Shown here in pieces: positions 33,508-47,264 of a DNA stretch of 64,000 nucleotides. Source of the stretch: Drechmeria coniospora (Eukaryota > Ascomycota > Sordariomycetes > Hypocreales > Ophiocordycipitaceae); the NCBI RefSeq assembly GCF_001625195.1, contig NC_054391.1:1054001-1118000 (forward strand), in the 5' to 3' direction. A model generated the notes under the pieces. The model saw nothing but the letters and a program-made list of their open reading frames with translations. It did not search any database and was not told the DNA's origin. Each line of letters begins with the position of its first letter. Positions within the stretch are counted from its first letter, which is position 1. The translations under genes and the position numbers were made by a program.

Positions 33508-36500
33508 CTACTCGCCCTTCAACTTATCCTGCTTGACGGTAAAGGCCATTTCGAGCAAGTCACGCTCCTCTTCCTGATGAATCCGCTTCATGCCCGTCGC
33601 CACAGACGCGCTCGGGTTGCGGCCAGCATACATGACATGCTTGCGATCGTGGTGCTTGGTCTGGTTTAGCAGCGTTTCGATGCGAGGCTGTGTAAAACTC
33701 CAGGCACCGGCGTTGAGGGGCTCCTCCTGGGCCCAGACAATCGTCTTCGCGTTGGGGTACATGTCCAGGTTCTCCTTGAGCTGCTGCCACGGGAAGGGGT
33801 TCAGCTGCTCGACGCGCGTGATGGCAACATCGTCAATCTTGTTTTCCATGCGGTACTTGTGCAGGCTCGTCCAGACCTGGCCGGAGCAGAGGATGACGCG
33901 GTCAACCTCCTCCGGGGACTTGATGGCGCCGGTTTGGTGCTCGGGGTCGGGGATGATCCACTGGAATCCCGCGTTAGGGCCGTCGAATTCCTCAATGTTC
34001 GAGCGAGCCAGGGGATGGCGGAGAAGAGATTTGGAGAAGAAGATGATGAGAGCTAGCGAGCCAGGCTGTCAGCAAAACTCAAGTCCCCAACCGACACGGA
34101 GCACACCAGGGCAACACTTACGCTTTCGGAACTGTCGCTGCATCTGTCGGCGCAGCACGTGGAACAAGTTCGCAGGCGTCGTCATATAGGCAATCTGCAT
34201 GTTGCAGTCCTGGTGCTGGCGGACAAGCTTCTCCTCGGATGGGAAGATGCGCGGGTCCTCGTTGCAGAGCTGCAGGTAGCGTTCCAGACGACCCGAAGAG
34301 TGTTCGGGACCCTGGCCGTCGTAGCCGTGCGGGAGAGACATGACGAGGCCGGTTCGCTGCATCCACTTGACCTCGCCCGAGGCGATGAACTGGTCAATGA
34401 TGCACTGCGCGTTGTTGGCAAAGTCGCCAAACTGAGCCTCCCACATGACGAGAGCGTTGGGCGACGACAGCGAATAGCCGTACTCGAATCCGAGGGCGCC
34501 AAACTCGCTCAGGGATGAGTTGGAAATGACAAACTTGCCCTGGTCCTTGCTGATGTGCTGCAGGGGCGTGTAGGTCTCCTCGGTGTCCTGGTCGTGGAAG
34601 ACGGCGTGGCGCTGCGAGAAGGTGCCTCGCTCGACGTCCTGGCCGGACACGCGGACGTGGTATCCCTCAGTCACGAGCGTGCCGAAGGCGAGAGCCTCGG
34701 CGGTGGGGAAGTCGATGTTCTGGCCCTCAACGACCGACTTGGTTCGGTTGTTGAGGATGCGCTTCAGGTTGCGGTGTATCTGGAACCCTTCAGGAGCAGA
34801 TCCAATGATCTCGCCAACGTGCTGCAGCGTCGTCTTGTCGACCTTGGTGGCGTTGTGGGGCAGGACCTCGGTGGCGAGCTCCTTGGGGGACTTGAAACCG
34901 TTCCAGGCCGACGTCGTCCACTCCTTGGACGTCGGTTGGTAGTCCTTGGACTTGTCGAAGCTCTCCTCCAGCATGCCCCAAACCCACTTCTTGTGCTCCT
35001 CGACATCTTCCTTGGTGAAAGTGCCATCCTGAAGAAGCTTGTTGACGTAGACATCAATCTGCGGCTCCTTGGAGTTGATGCGCTTGTACATCAGTGGTTG
35101 GGTGAAAGACGGCTGATCGGTCTCGTTGTGGCCGTACTTGCGGTAGCAGATGAGGTCAATGACGACATCGTGCTGGAATTCGGCGCGCCAGTCGGCAGCA
35201 AGCTGGCAAACAAAGTTGACGGCCTCGACGTCGTCGGCGTTGACGTGGAAGACGGGCGCATCGATGGCTTTGGCGATGTCGGTGCAGTAGGCCGTCGAGC
35301 GGGCGAATCGAGGATCGGTCGTGAAGCCGATCTGGTTGTTCACAACCAGGTGGACGGTGCCGCCGGTGGAGAAGGCGGGAAGAGAGTGGAATCCGAGACA
35401 TTCATAGACGATGCCCTGAGCGGCAAAGGCAGCGTCACCGTGGAGGAGAACGCTCATGGCGGTTCGGTGAACCTTCTCGTCGTTGTTGTAGTGCTGGATG
35501 GCGCGCGTCTTGCCGAGGACGACAGGATCTTCGGCTTCCAAGTGGGAAGGGTTCGCGACGAGCGAGAGCTGGACACGCTTGCCCGAAGGGGTAGGCCGTT
35601 CGAAGTTCATGCCGAGGTGGTACTTGACGTCGCCGGAGCCCTCGTCCTCGCCGCCACCGGTGCCAGCAAACTCGGAGAAGATGGACTCGTTGGGCTTTCG
35701 CACAACGTTGGAGAGGACGTTGAGTCTGCCTCTATGGGGCATGCCAATGACGATGTCCTTGACACCGTAGTCGACGCTGCGGTCGATCAAGGCCTTCATG
35801 CCGGGGACGAGGGTCTCGCAACCCTCGAGGCCGAATCGCTTGTCGTTGGGGTATTTGGTCGCCAGGAAGGACTCGAAACTGGAGCTCCATATGAGTCTGT
35901 CAAGGATCCGGCGCTTCTCATCAATCGAGTACTTGAAGGGTTGGGGGACCTCCAGACGCTCGCGCAGCCAGTCGCACTTTTCACGGTCGGGGATGTGGAT
36001 GAATTCCACACCGTACGCGCCGGCATAGATCTTCTCGCAGGCGGCAACGATCTCGCGGAGCGTCATCTTCTCGCGGCCCTCCTTCTTGAACCTAGGCAGA
36101 ATGCCGGGGCCGAGCGTGTACTCCTTGTCGAGGTCCTTGTCGGTGAAGCCGTAATGCTCGAGAGTGAGCTCCTTGGGCTTGACGTTTCCAAAGCCGGCAG
36201 TGGTGTTGCGGATGCCGAGAGGGTCAATGTTGGCCTTGTGATGTCCGCGAGCCTGGTAGGCGCGCACGAGGAGCTGAACCTTGAGATGGTTCGTGACGTC
36301 GGAGCCATCCTCGAGAGCGAGGCCACCGCCGAGTCGAGGCACGCCACCCGTCATGTTCGGCACCAGGTTGGGAGGGGGCTGGAAGGCCTGGGAGATGGGC
36401 ATGTCGCCGCTCTCCATGTTCTTGAAGTAGACCTGCCACGATACGTGGACGTTCTTGGGGTCTTGCTTCCACTGCATGTACATCTCATCGATATAGTTGG

Positions 36501-36735
36501 CCGTGCTTCCCGAGAGAAAGTTATCGCTCGGATCGGGCGGTGAGTTGGTCGCGCTGGTTGCGTAGAGCCGGCCAGCAAGAGCGGGGGAGGAGGCAAGGGA
36601 TCGTCGGGAGGCAGCGAGCTTCCATGGCGAGGTGCTGGCCACCGTCGTCGATATGGCCCGACTTGAGGGCGAGCTCGGGCATCTCGCGCTTCGAGGAAGC
36701 TGAGAGCCAGCTCTACGGAGCGAATTCCTCAACAT
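33508..36735 (-). CDS. KGD1: 2-oxoglutarate dehydrogenase E1 subunit
   Basis: Exons 36735-34122 and 34052-33508 encode 1,052 aa. This is the thiamine-diphosphate E1 subunit of the mitochondrial 2-oxoglutarate dehydrogenase complex of the TCA cycle. The first 60 residues form an Arg/Ser-rich presequence ([19 protein letters not shown]). [20 protein letters not shown] is the standard E1 N-terminal motif. [66 protein letters not shown] and [20 protein letters not shown] follow in the normal order. The 69-nt intron (GTAAGT donor, GCTGAC branch) is required to reach [20 protein letters not shown] and the C-terminal transketolase-like domain. The ATG chosen directly precedes the presequence. A long antisense open frame covers much of exon 1 but is a shadow. 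Confidence 0.97.
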
Positions 36736-38761
36736 GGCCAAGGTGATTTGCTGACGCAGACGGGGGACTCGGACGTTTCGGGAGACAACAATTGCTGTTG
36801 TCTTGACAGAGGTAGGTAGGTGCGAGTGCTCAGAGCTGCTCAAACAGACGACACATCCCACAATCTCGAGATCGCAAAGATCACAAAAGAGTGGCGGAGT
36901 AAGTCGGTCAGTCCAATCGTGATGGCTCGCGCGCGAGAGATGTTGACGCAGCTGGACAAGGATGAGGTAGTATTCCGTTTCAAGGAAGAGAAGACTCGAG
37001 TGCGAAAAGTTGCATGGTAGGTACAAGTAAATAGTACGGAGCACGAAAGGAAACCGTAGGTGTACTGTACTGTAAGTACATGCGCACTTACTGTGCATGT
37101 GCAGTACAGCACAAGTACTAGTAAGTACTAGTACAGGCAGTACTACCGTACTCCCGGTATGACGGCAAAACCTGTCCAGTCCCGAGACTCACCTCCTGGG
37201 GGAGACCCCAGGCTCCTGCAGCCACTCAGAGCACTGAAGCCAGCTCAGCTGACGCTGAGATTGGCGCGTTTAGTGGAGAGACCCAGCGAGTGCACGGCGC
37301 AGCCGCCCCCGGGGCGTGGAGACAGTGTGCATGACGAGAATAAATACCGATCCTACCCACAGTCCGCAGTTCGATTCGAGGTACACCGTGCAAAGAGCAT
37401 TCATTAGCACGATTGGATTTGGGCCTACTCCCTAGAAGGCGAAAGCGTGCTTACAGGAGGAATACAAGCACCTAGTACGGAGTACGGAGTAGTTGTATAG
37501 CATGCAAACAGTTGTGCATGCATGTACGGAGTACGTACCTTGAACTCCAGTCAGCATTCTCCTACAGATCTGGCAAGTCGAAATTCTAACGCCGCATGGG
37601 TGGAATTTGCAAGTTCCAGATTTGTAGGAATCAGTGAGAAGGTGTGCATGATGCCTCTTCGTGTAGCAATCTTCCTTGGGTACCCCAGCAAGTGTAGGTG
37701 GAAGTATCGTGCATATGTTTACCTTACGGAGGACTTGTATTACTCATGTTGTATCTCCAAGGTCTACTGTTACATGTACTGTACAAACGTACTGTACATA
37801 CTTACTGTTTACTGTAAGTATTACATACTGTACTCCGTATGGCGGAGAAAAAAGTAATTGTGGGTGGGTCTAGAGCTTCGTCATGGAGCTGGGCGTGTTT
37901 TGTTTTCTTTGCTCCCTACGACCTTTGCCTCTCCAATCTACAAGTACAGTAAGTACAAAGTAATTACCGGAGTACTCCGTATTTATTTCAGTAGGTAGTT
38001 ATCTAAGTAAGTAGAGTAGAGTGGTCCTACACAGTACAAATATGTAGCGATATTTCCGAACCCGTTTCGGTGGCAAGTACCTAGTACTGTTCGATTACCT
38101 AAGTACATGTTCCTGCAGGTTTGCAACACCTACAATACTTACCTAGGTAGTAAGTACTTGTACATGCACGCTAGTATTTTTCCTGCTGTAGAACAAAGTA
38201 AGCACTGAAAGTACAGTGCTGTAGTACACACCTGTTCCCTACAAGTAGGGAGATACCTGCTGTAATTTGGTACCTACTTGGTGACCATGCAACTTAACAC
38301 GGTACAGAATGGGGTCCAGCAGCCTAACAAACCTGCCCGCCAGAGGCTTGTGACACCTTGCATTGCTCTGCACATGTAACCTAGTACTTGCACATGCATA
38401 CTAGTAATATTGCAAGTGATGCGCTTACTTACGTCGGTGGAACTTGGAGCTTGACTCCATCAACTTCATCCATCCCCTAGGAACCTTCTCGAGCCTCTCT
38501 ATATCATTCAAGCGATGTGCACCTCATTCTATTCTACTGATTTTCGCCCCAGTCCCAGGTGTAGCTCGCAGTATCAGCTCGGAATTATATAAACGGAGCA
38601 AAGAAGAATTGACCTAGTTGGTATGCCCCCGCATTAACCATACGAGCCACCAGGAGAGCACGAGGTATGGGAGCAAATGCAACGCATTCGCGGCTGTGAA
38701 GGAAGGCGAAGACATCACATTCAAGTACATACGGTCTCCTCCTCTTCACACAGCTGTCAAA
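36736..38761. other. Divergent intergenic region between KGD1 and TFB1
   Basis: 2 kb between two starts. 37020-37160, 37470-37540 and 37780-38420 carry many GTAC, AAGTACTT, CCTAGTAC and ACGGAGTAC words. Frames reach 111 codons at most and are not convincing. A TATATAAA sequence lies about 170 bp before the TFB1 ATG. Confidence 0.55.
38586..38593 (+). promoter_or_regulatory. Possible TATA box of TFB1
   Basis: TATATAAA, 169-176 bp upstream of the TFB1 ATG in the right orientation. It is suggestive only, since the transcription start is unknown and many fungal housekeeping promoters lack TATA. Confidence 0.3.
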
Positions 38762-40765
38762 ATGGCCGTTCCTGTTGGCCGCACTCTCTACAAGAAAAAA
38801 GATGGCATCCTCACGTTGGCTGACGACAAGCAAACCGTGACCTGGACGCCGAATACTGGCGGGCCCCCAACAGTCACCCTTCCTGTATCAAGCATCACGA
38901 GTATGCCCTCCCATGTTCCTAGTTCGTTCAGGAGATTCTGATGGTTGTTCGTTTCACCAGATCTCCAGCAAACTCCAGACAGCTCACCGAAGGTGATGCT
39001 CAAGATCTTCGAGAAATCGAGCAACGGCGGCGATCCGGCAGCCTACCTCTTCCATTTCAACACATCCGAGGCAAAGGAGGAAGCGAGAGATGTCAAAAAT
39101 TTGCTCTCAAAACTGTTGGTTGATCTGCGAGCCAACGATGCGAGCATCCCCAGGCCAGCACTTGGCACCCCGTCGGGGCCGGGGACCGCGACACCGGTTG
39201 GCGGCGGCGGCGGCAGCGCATCTGCATCCATGGCCTTCGCCAGCGCCGTCAACTCGCACCCATCATCCTCACGATGGTTCGATGACGGCCAGCTAAAGAT
39301 GGATATTGAACTGCAGCAGTCCCTCATGAAGAAGGACAGGAGTCTGCATCAGACATTTGTCGAGGCCATTTCCACCAAGCCCGACTCCATTACCGGAGCT
39401 GCCTTCAACACTCAGTTCTGGTCGACGCGGACCAATCTTCTGCGCGCGCACGCCATCGAAATCAACCAGAAAAAGGGAGCCTACAATGTCCTTTCGACGG
39501 TGAAACCACGGACGGTCGATGGCGAGCTCAAGCTGAACATCAGCGTCGAGCAGGTGCAGATGATATTTGCCCAACACCCTTTGGTGAAGCGAATATACAA
39601 CGAAAGCGTACCCAAACTTTCCGAGGCCGAATTCTGGTCGCGATTTTTCCTCAGCGGGCTCTCCAAGAAACTGAGAGGCGAGCGAGTGATGGTGAACGAT
39701 CGGCCAGATCCTCTCTTCGACAAGTACGACCCAAACGAGAACACGGAGATTCGGCAGAGCAAAATCATGTCACAGAGCGTTCCTCACATCATTGATCTGG
39801 AGGCCAACGAGGAGAATCAGGGAGGTTTCCGGAGCGGGAATGCCAAGGATGTGGAGATGCGACCTCGAGCCAACATTCCGATAGTGAGGACGATCAATAG
39901 TCTGAGCGAAAAAATAATGGCCGACGTTGCTCCCTCCGATGCCACGGCCGACGACGGTCAGGGGGGGTACGACACGTACAACGAGCTGGCGTTGCGTGAT
40001 CTGAGGGGTGATGCCCAGGAGCAGCGCATCATGCTCAATGTCAAAGAACAGAGCAAGTTCTTTTCCAAAGCGGACACGGCACCGTCTGCGAACGCGCGCA
40101 TATTTGCGCAGCAGAATCCTGCCGATGTCCTGTTGAACATCAGAGGCGCAGTGCGGCGCTTCGAGGCCATCGGCGAGGACGGAACAGGTCTTCAAGCCGC
40201 CATCGAGTTTGCCGACGAGAGCGATAGCGACGGGGAGCATCAAAAGCCGCCCCGGGTCGGATCTCGCGCCGCCTTCAAGGCGGCGGAGAAGGAGGTCATG
40301 GATGGCGTCCTGCAGCAGCGGTCACAAAAATACGGCCACAGCAGCGACGCAACGACTCCCATGGGTCTGCCGGCGGGGATCAGCGAGAAGTGCGGGCTGA
40401 CTCATGCGACGACCATCGAGTTTCTGCATCAGTTCTGGACCGCATTCCTCTCTGGCGACCCCGACCGAGCTGCCGAGCTGCAGTACCTGGCCGAATCGCT
40501 GAAGCGGTCCGCAAGCCGGATCGCCGCCGTCGCAGACGAGGCCGAGGAGGCGAGGGAGGCGGTGATTCGCAAGCGAAAGCAGGAGATCCGTGAACATTTT
40601 GAGCGCACAGGTAAGAAAATCAGGTGGAAGTCGGACATGGTTGGTGGCGGTCGCAACGCCGTCAACCGGATGATGCAGCCGGTGCTGGATGCACTGGCCA
40701 AGGCGCAGGCCGATTACTCGAGGGCCCTGGCTGCGGAAGGCGTTCAGATGTCGACGGAGGGATGA
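38762..40765 (+). CDS. TFB1: TFIIH core subunit Tfb1 (p62)
   Basis: Exons 38762-38900 and 38961-40765 encode 647 aa. The N-terminal PH-like domain (about residues 1-105) has RTLYKKKDGILTLADDKQTV and PKVMLKIFEKSSN, and is split by a 60-nt intron that restores SSITNLQQTPDSSPK. Two BSD domains follow: SSRWFDDGQLKMDIELQQSL through AFNTQFWSTRTNLLRAHA (about 150-215), and VEQVQMIFAQHPLVKRIY through FWSRFFLSGLSKKLRGER (about 225-280). The C-terminal third is helical (FLHQFWTAFLSGDPDRAAEL) and fits the p62 C-terminus. Tfb1 is a structural subunit of TFIIH in RNA polymerase II initiation and nucleotide excision repair. The Gly-rich linker at about 135-140 is low-complexity. Confidence 0.94.
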
Positions 40766-41857
40766 ATTTCAGTGCAAGCTATCGTTGACTCGGAAGCGAT
40801 GGCGCCCAGTCTGACGTGTGATTTCCCTCGAGCTCGACTAGCCTCCTATGTGACCCATTGCAGGAATGGTCATGTGTTGAGTGAGTTCCAACCCGTTGAA
40901 TCCCGTCGATGAAGGTGGGACCTGGGGGAGGAAAAGGTTGGTGAGCTGCAGAAGGCATGGATTGCCTTGTTGTTGTTTTCCTCCTCCTTGATGGTAGTGG
41001 TAGGTAGGCGCCGATGGGATAGCCTTTCAACTTCGTTCGCTGGCTGGTGGGATATAACCAGAGCACACCCTCGCAGCTTTGGTAGCTATTTTATACCTAT
41101 TTACAGAGATGGACTGCCCGTTTCTGCCAGTACCTATAGGGCAGCTGTATTGTAGGTGTTGTAACCTTAGCCCGTAACCACTCCTGTACCATAGATACGG
41201 ATTGACAAGGCAAACTTTGCCATCAGCCAGAAGCTGTGACAGCTTCACTTCCTTGTCTGACGTCGTCAACATCGAATCGTGTTGGTGGATTACTCAACCG
41301 CATCTGCGTGACATAATATATACAAACCAGTCGCTTCCTTCTCCCATCTTCACACATCTATGGACATTACAGCGGGAGAGATTCATCCATCGCAACAGGA
41401 TACAAATAGTTTGACATCCTTGCACACAAGCTCGCGTCTACTGGTCAATAGCAGGAGGAGTCGAGCCCTTGTCATCATCCCCTACCAAGTACGCCGCCCT
41501 TCTCAAACCGCTCGGTGGAGTTTGGTGGCTCGACAGTGTTGGCCATATTTTTCATCACATCGTCAGCCAAGTCTGGATATTCTGGCGGTTGGGAGGACAA
41601 AACTAATTTACGTAAGCAATCACATCATCACCCAATCACCAACCACCCCACCACAACACAAGAACAGGCTTGGTCGGTCAGTTGCAACGGTCCATCAATC
41701 ATTTCCTCTCAACACACCAAGGGTTGTGATATCGATCGACATCGTCATCGTCATTTGCTCGTATCGTACGCGTACTTGTACTCGCAGTTTCACCCCTGAA
41801 CACACAACGCATATCTTGTGTGTGTGTGTGTGCCGGCGACGTTGCCGAGCCGGTTGA
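40766..41857. other. Spacer between TFB1 and the AAA ATPase gene
   Basis: 1.1 kb, same orientation. It holds the TFB1 3' flank and the AAA gene promoter and leader. A (TG)8 run at 41817-41832 lies 25 bp before the AAA start codon. The GTAC words are sparse here. Frames of up to 165 codons at 41360-41857 lack domains and probably lie in the leader. Confidence 0.5.
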
Positions 41858-44800
41858 ATGAATGCTCTGGTAGCTCCCCGAGCGTTTCCTACCATTGCCT
41901 TCGGCTCGACCTCGACCTCGACCTCGGCCTCGACCCTCTACCGAGCGACATGCTGCCGTCGGTCCTTGCACGCATCTCTCGGACGTCGCAATGGCCACGG
42001 CTCCGGGGATAAACCTGCCGATGATTCGTTGACGGAGCACGATGTAGACCCAGAACCCCACGCCGAGACGTCAGGCGGTCGTACTCGAAGTCATGCGTCT
42101 GGACCCCCGAGAAACCGTGCTGCTCGCAAGCGGATCGCTTCGGCCTTGCCTCCGGTTCGACTTCCGGCCAATTTCCTCGAAAACAATGTATCCTTGTTCA
42201 ACCCCAGCGCCCAGCCGAGGCTGCCCCTCGCGCTCGTCGAAGACGCAAGGCACGACAAGACCTCACGCCTCTATCTTGGCCAAGGCCCGACTTCTCAGCA
42301 GGCGTGCCAGACGCTCGAGTCCTACTTTGATACGGCATTGAGCGACCTACTGCGGAGGGTCAGCGAGCATTCCGCCGACCTCGCACTTTTCCAGCCAGAG
42401 AACGGCCGAACCAGAGGCAGTTGGAATTCGCCCGAGATGATAGAGAGAGTCGTACGCTTGTGGGACATGATTCTCGATTCTGCCTGGCACCTCGTAGACG
42501 CACTCTATCCTTCGCGACAAGCCGAATACACTTACAAGGCTCGCCCCTTTTGGTGGTGGCACCTCTACAAGGACCTCGATGATCGCACCCACAAATTCCG
42601 CGATCATTTCAGGACGCTTCCCATGTCACTTGCCGACCAGCTCAACTACGCAGAACACCTCGACTACCCTCTCCCGCACGCTCTTACAGACTTCCCTACA
42701 GACACGCTCGTCGCGATGCAGAATGCCCTCGAACGTGAGATGAATACCTCACCACCGTCCAATTTCGACCCGAAGACGAGCAGACGACCGATTTCCATTC
42801 TCTCACTCTCTGGTTATGGTGGCAAGGCCGTGTCGGAAGCCGTCGGCGAGCACCTTGCTTTTTGGAATAAAGCAGACCTCGTCCGACTCGACGCGCACGA
42901 CCTGTCCATTCTGGTAGGAGAATACCTCGGCCAAAACTGGGCCTATTCCCGAGGTCCACTCTCCATGTTGGGGTTTCGGGCAGCGGAATTGAATGGCAAG
43001 TTAGTTGGAGAACCCGAAATCTTCGGCCGACATGGTGAAGACGAAGAGCAGGACGCCGAAGTTACCCATCTCGGTATACGGACAGTCCCCGCTACCCTGG
43101 AAGATGAGCTGGAAAAAATCAGGCAGGGCGGGTACGATTGTTTCACGAAATGGGAGAACCTAAAGATTGATCAGATCCTCCATCACCTCATACGATCTTC
43201 GGGCATCAAGTCGCAGTCCCCCGAAGTCCGACCAATTCTTCTTCACGTCCACGATCTGGTTGAATTGAGCATGACGTTGGAAGGATCCCTCCTCCTCAAT
43301 AGACTGCGAACTTTAGTCGATGTGGCCTGGCAACAAGGTATGAAAGTTGCCATCTTGGGTACTTCCTCATGCGAGCGGCCGTCCGACGAATACCAAAACG
43401 CGATGCGTGATCTTTCAGTCGGCGATCTTGTCATCACTCGTCATATTCAGCCTGATCGAGCAGACCGTCCCAGTCCCAAGGGCCAGCATCGATTTCCATT
43501 CAGCCTGCAAAGGGTCGACTATTTTGTCGAAAATTTGCAAAATATCGACCGCATGCTCCGAGCAATGCACCCGGATATCGTGCATAAATCCTTAGACCTG
43601 TCCAGTGACAGCGTGAGGACATATCTACTCTCGGCCAATCCGCGATTCTCCATCTTACGAGACTCAATACTGCCGCTTCCCGAGATCTACCACCTTGCCC
43701 GTGCCTATAGATCGTTTGAGACCAAACACGAAGGCTGTGGCTCGGCCGGCTTCCTTGAACGATTCGCCATGGGTCCTTTGAGACAAAAGCCCGGGCAGTC
43801 ATTTTTGGATGAGGAACCGGCCGACGACAACGGCGAGATGGGAGAGAAGTTGAACCGTGCCGAGGAAGCCAAGATGGAGGACAGAGCCGCCATGAAGCTG
43901 AACGAGTATGAAAAGAGGATATCGTCTGGCCAGATACATCGCGAAAACCTGCGAACGACGTTTGCTGACGTCCACGTGCCACCGGACACGATATCGGCCC
44001 TGAAACTCCTGACCTCATTGGCCATGGTACGACCGGACGCCTTTTCCTACGGTGTGCTCGCCCAGGACAAGATCCCGGGCTGTCTTCTCTACGGACCTCC
44101 AGGAACAGGCAAGACGATGCTTGCCAAAGCCGTCGCCAAAGAAAGCGGCGCAAATATGCTCGAAATTAGTGGTGCAACCATAAATGACAAGTGGGTAGGC
44201 GAGAGCGAGAAGCTGATTCGTGCCGTCTTCACCCTGGCCAAGCGACTGTCTCCTTGCGTCGTCTTCATTGACGAAGCCGACTCGTTGCTCGCGAACCGCA
44301 GCATGTTCAGTAACCGGCCTTCCCACCGCGAGCACATCAACCAGTTCTTGAAGGAATGGGATGGAATGGAGGAGACGAATGCCTTCATCATGGTCGCGAC
44401 CAATCGCCCCTTTGATCTCGACGACGCAGTCTTGCGCCGGCTACCTCGCAAGATCCTGGTTGACTTGCCACTCAAAGACGATCGGACCGCTATCCTTCGG
44501 CTTATGCTCAAGGGAGAGATGCTGGACAGTTGCGTCTCACTCGAGCATTACGCAGAAATCACACCACATTATTCTGGTTCGGATCTGAAAAATGTATGCG
44601 TCGCTGCAGCAATGGCCGCTGTAGAAGAAGAAAACGAGGCGGCCGCAAAACATGCAGGCCCTGAACCATTCCGCTACCCCGAGCGGCGTGTGCTGCGACG
44701 CCATCATTTCGAAAAGGCGTTGAAGCAGATCCCTGCTAGCATCAGCGAGGATATGGCCTCGTTGAAGATGATTCGTAAGTTTGACGAGGAGTATGGAAAC

Positions 44801-44908
44801 AAGAAAAAAGGCCCGAGGAGACACGGTATGGGGTTTGGCATCCTGGACGATAAGCACGCTCCAGCACACGAAACGAGAGTTAGACAGGCTGGTAATGGAC
44901 AGACCTGA
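41858..44908 (+). CDS. Mitochondrial-type AAA ATPase (Msp1/spastin-like AAA domain)
   Basis: A single exon of 1,016 aa. The AAA domain is C-terminal: Walker A GPPGTGKT at residues 746-753, Walker B VVFIDEAD at 801-808, sensor-1 VATNRPFD and the LRRLPRKI stretch of the Msp1/katanin/spastin clade. The preceding TFADVHVPPDTISALKLLTS is the usual lead-in of this clade. An extra 700-residue region has no motif I can name (WWWHLYKDLDDRTHKFRDHF, ISILSLSGYGGKAVSEAVGE). The N-terminus is Ser/Thr/Arg-rich without acidic residues for 45 residues (CCRRSLHASLGRRNGHG), which suggests a mitochondrial presequence. Large fungal proteins of this design are generally annotated as mitochondrial AAA ATPases; the substrate is unknown to me. 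In-frame CTCGAC repeats encode Ser-Thr dipeptides at residues 17-26. Confidence 0.88.
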   Translation: MNALVAPRAFPTIAFGSTSTSTSASTLYRATCCRRSLHASLGRRNGHGSGDKPADDSLTEHDVDPEPHAETSGGRTRSHASGPPRNRAARKRIASALPPVRLPANFLENNVSLFNPSAQPRLPLALVEDARHDKTSRLYLGQGPTSQQACQTLESYFDTALSDLLRRVSEHSADLALFQPENGRTRGSWNSPEMIERVVRLWDMILDSAWHLVDALYPSRQAEYTYKARPFWWWHLYKDLDDRTHKFRDHFRTLPMSLADQLNYAEHLDYPLPHALTDFPTDTLVAMQNALEREMNTSPPSNFDPKTSRRPISILSLSGYGGKAVSEAVGEHLAFWNKADLVRLDAHDLSILVGEYLGQNWAYSRGPLSMLGFRAAELNGKLVGEPEIFGRHGEDEEQDAEVTHLGIRTVPATLEDELEKIRQGGYDCFTKWENLKIDQILHHLIRSSGIKSQSPEVRPILLHVHDLVELSMTLEGSLLLNRLRTLVDVAWQQGMKVAILGTSSCERPSDEYQNAMRDLSVGDLVITRHIQPDRADRPSPKGQHRFPFSLQRVDYFVENLQNIDRMLRAMHPDIVHKSLDLSSDSVRTYLLSANPRFSILRDSILPLPEIYHLARAYRSFETKHEGCGSAGFLERFAMGPLRQKPGQSFLDEEPADDNGEMGEKLNRAEEAKMEDRAAMKLNEYEKRISSGQIHRENLRTTFADVHVPPDTISALKLLTSLAMVRPDAFSYGVLAQDKIPGCLLYGPPGTGKTMLAKAVAKESGANMLEISGATINDKWVGESEKLIRAVFTLAKRLSPCVVFIDEADSLLANRSMFSNRPSHREHINQFLKEWDGMEETNAFIMVATNRPFDLDDAVLRRLPRKILVDLPLKDDRTAILRLMLKGEMLDSCVSLEHYAEITPHYSGSDLKNVCVAAAMAAVEEENEAAAKHAGPEPFRYPERRVLRRHHFEKALKQIPASISEDMASLKMIRKFDEEYGNKKKGPRRHGMGFGILDDKHAPAHETRVRQAGNGQT

Positions 44909-45309
44909 CGGCTTGTATGATAATCGCTCATGACAAGGTTTGACATGAATTCACACCATGGCCCGCGACTATCGTGCTTCATACCGTGATGAACCTATTC
45001 TTGTAATACTTGCATTGCGGATAAATGAAGATTTCGCTAGACGCCTCATTCAACGAATACCCCAGGATAGACAAGATGCAACTTGAAAATTCAAATTTCA
45101 CTCAAGCACTTCTAGCATCACGCGTTCAAGTGTGTACAGCCATCATCAATGTAGAGGAAAAAATTGATTTCTTGGTACACAGCCCACAAAAGAGACTTCG
45201 TTCAATAAATTAGAGCCAGGAACAAGTTCCTTCCCCGGCTCTGGCTCTCCTGGTCTATACACAGGCTCCATCTCAACACACGCCAGACCCGACATTACAC
45301 ATGGACGGC
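44909..45309. other. Convergent spacer between AAA ATPase gene and ATP2
   Basis: 401 bp containing both 3' flanks. It is AT-rich at 45000-45210, with ATAAA-type sequences suited to 3' end formation. No gene was seen. Confidence 0.55.

Positions 45310-47264
<1,955 letters not shown>

Noticed and set aside
34555..36543. Plus-strand open frame of 662 codons inside KGD1
   Set aside because: It lies wholly antisense to the first exon of KGD1, whose protein is certain. Its Val/Gly/Asp/Leu-heavy composition is that of a reversed GC-rich coding strand.
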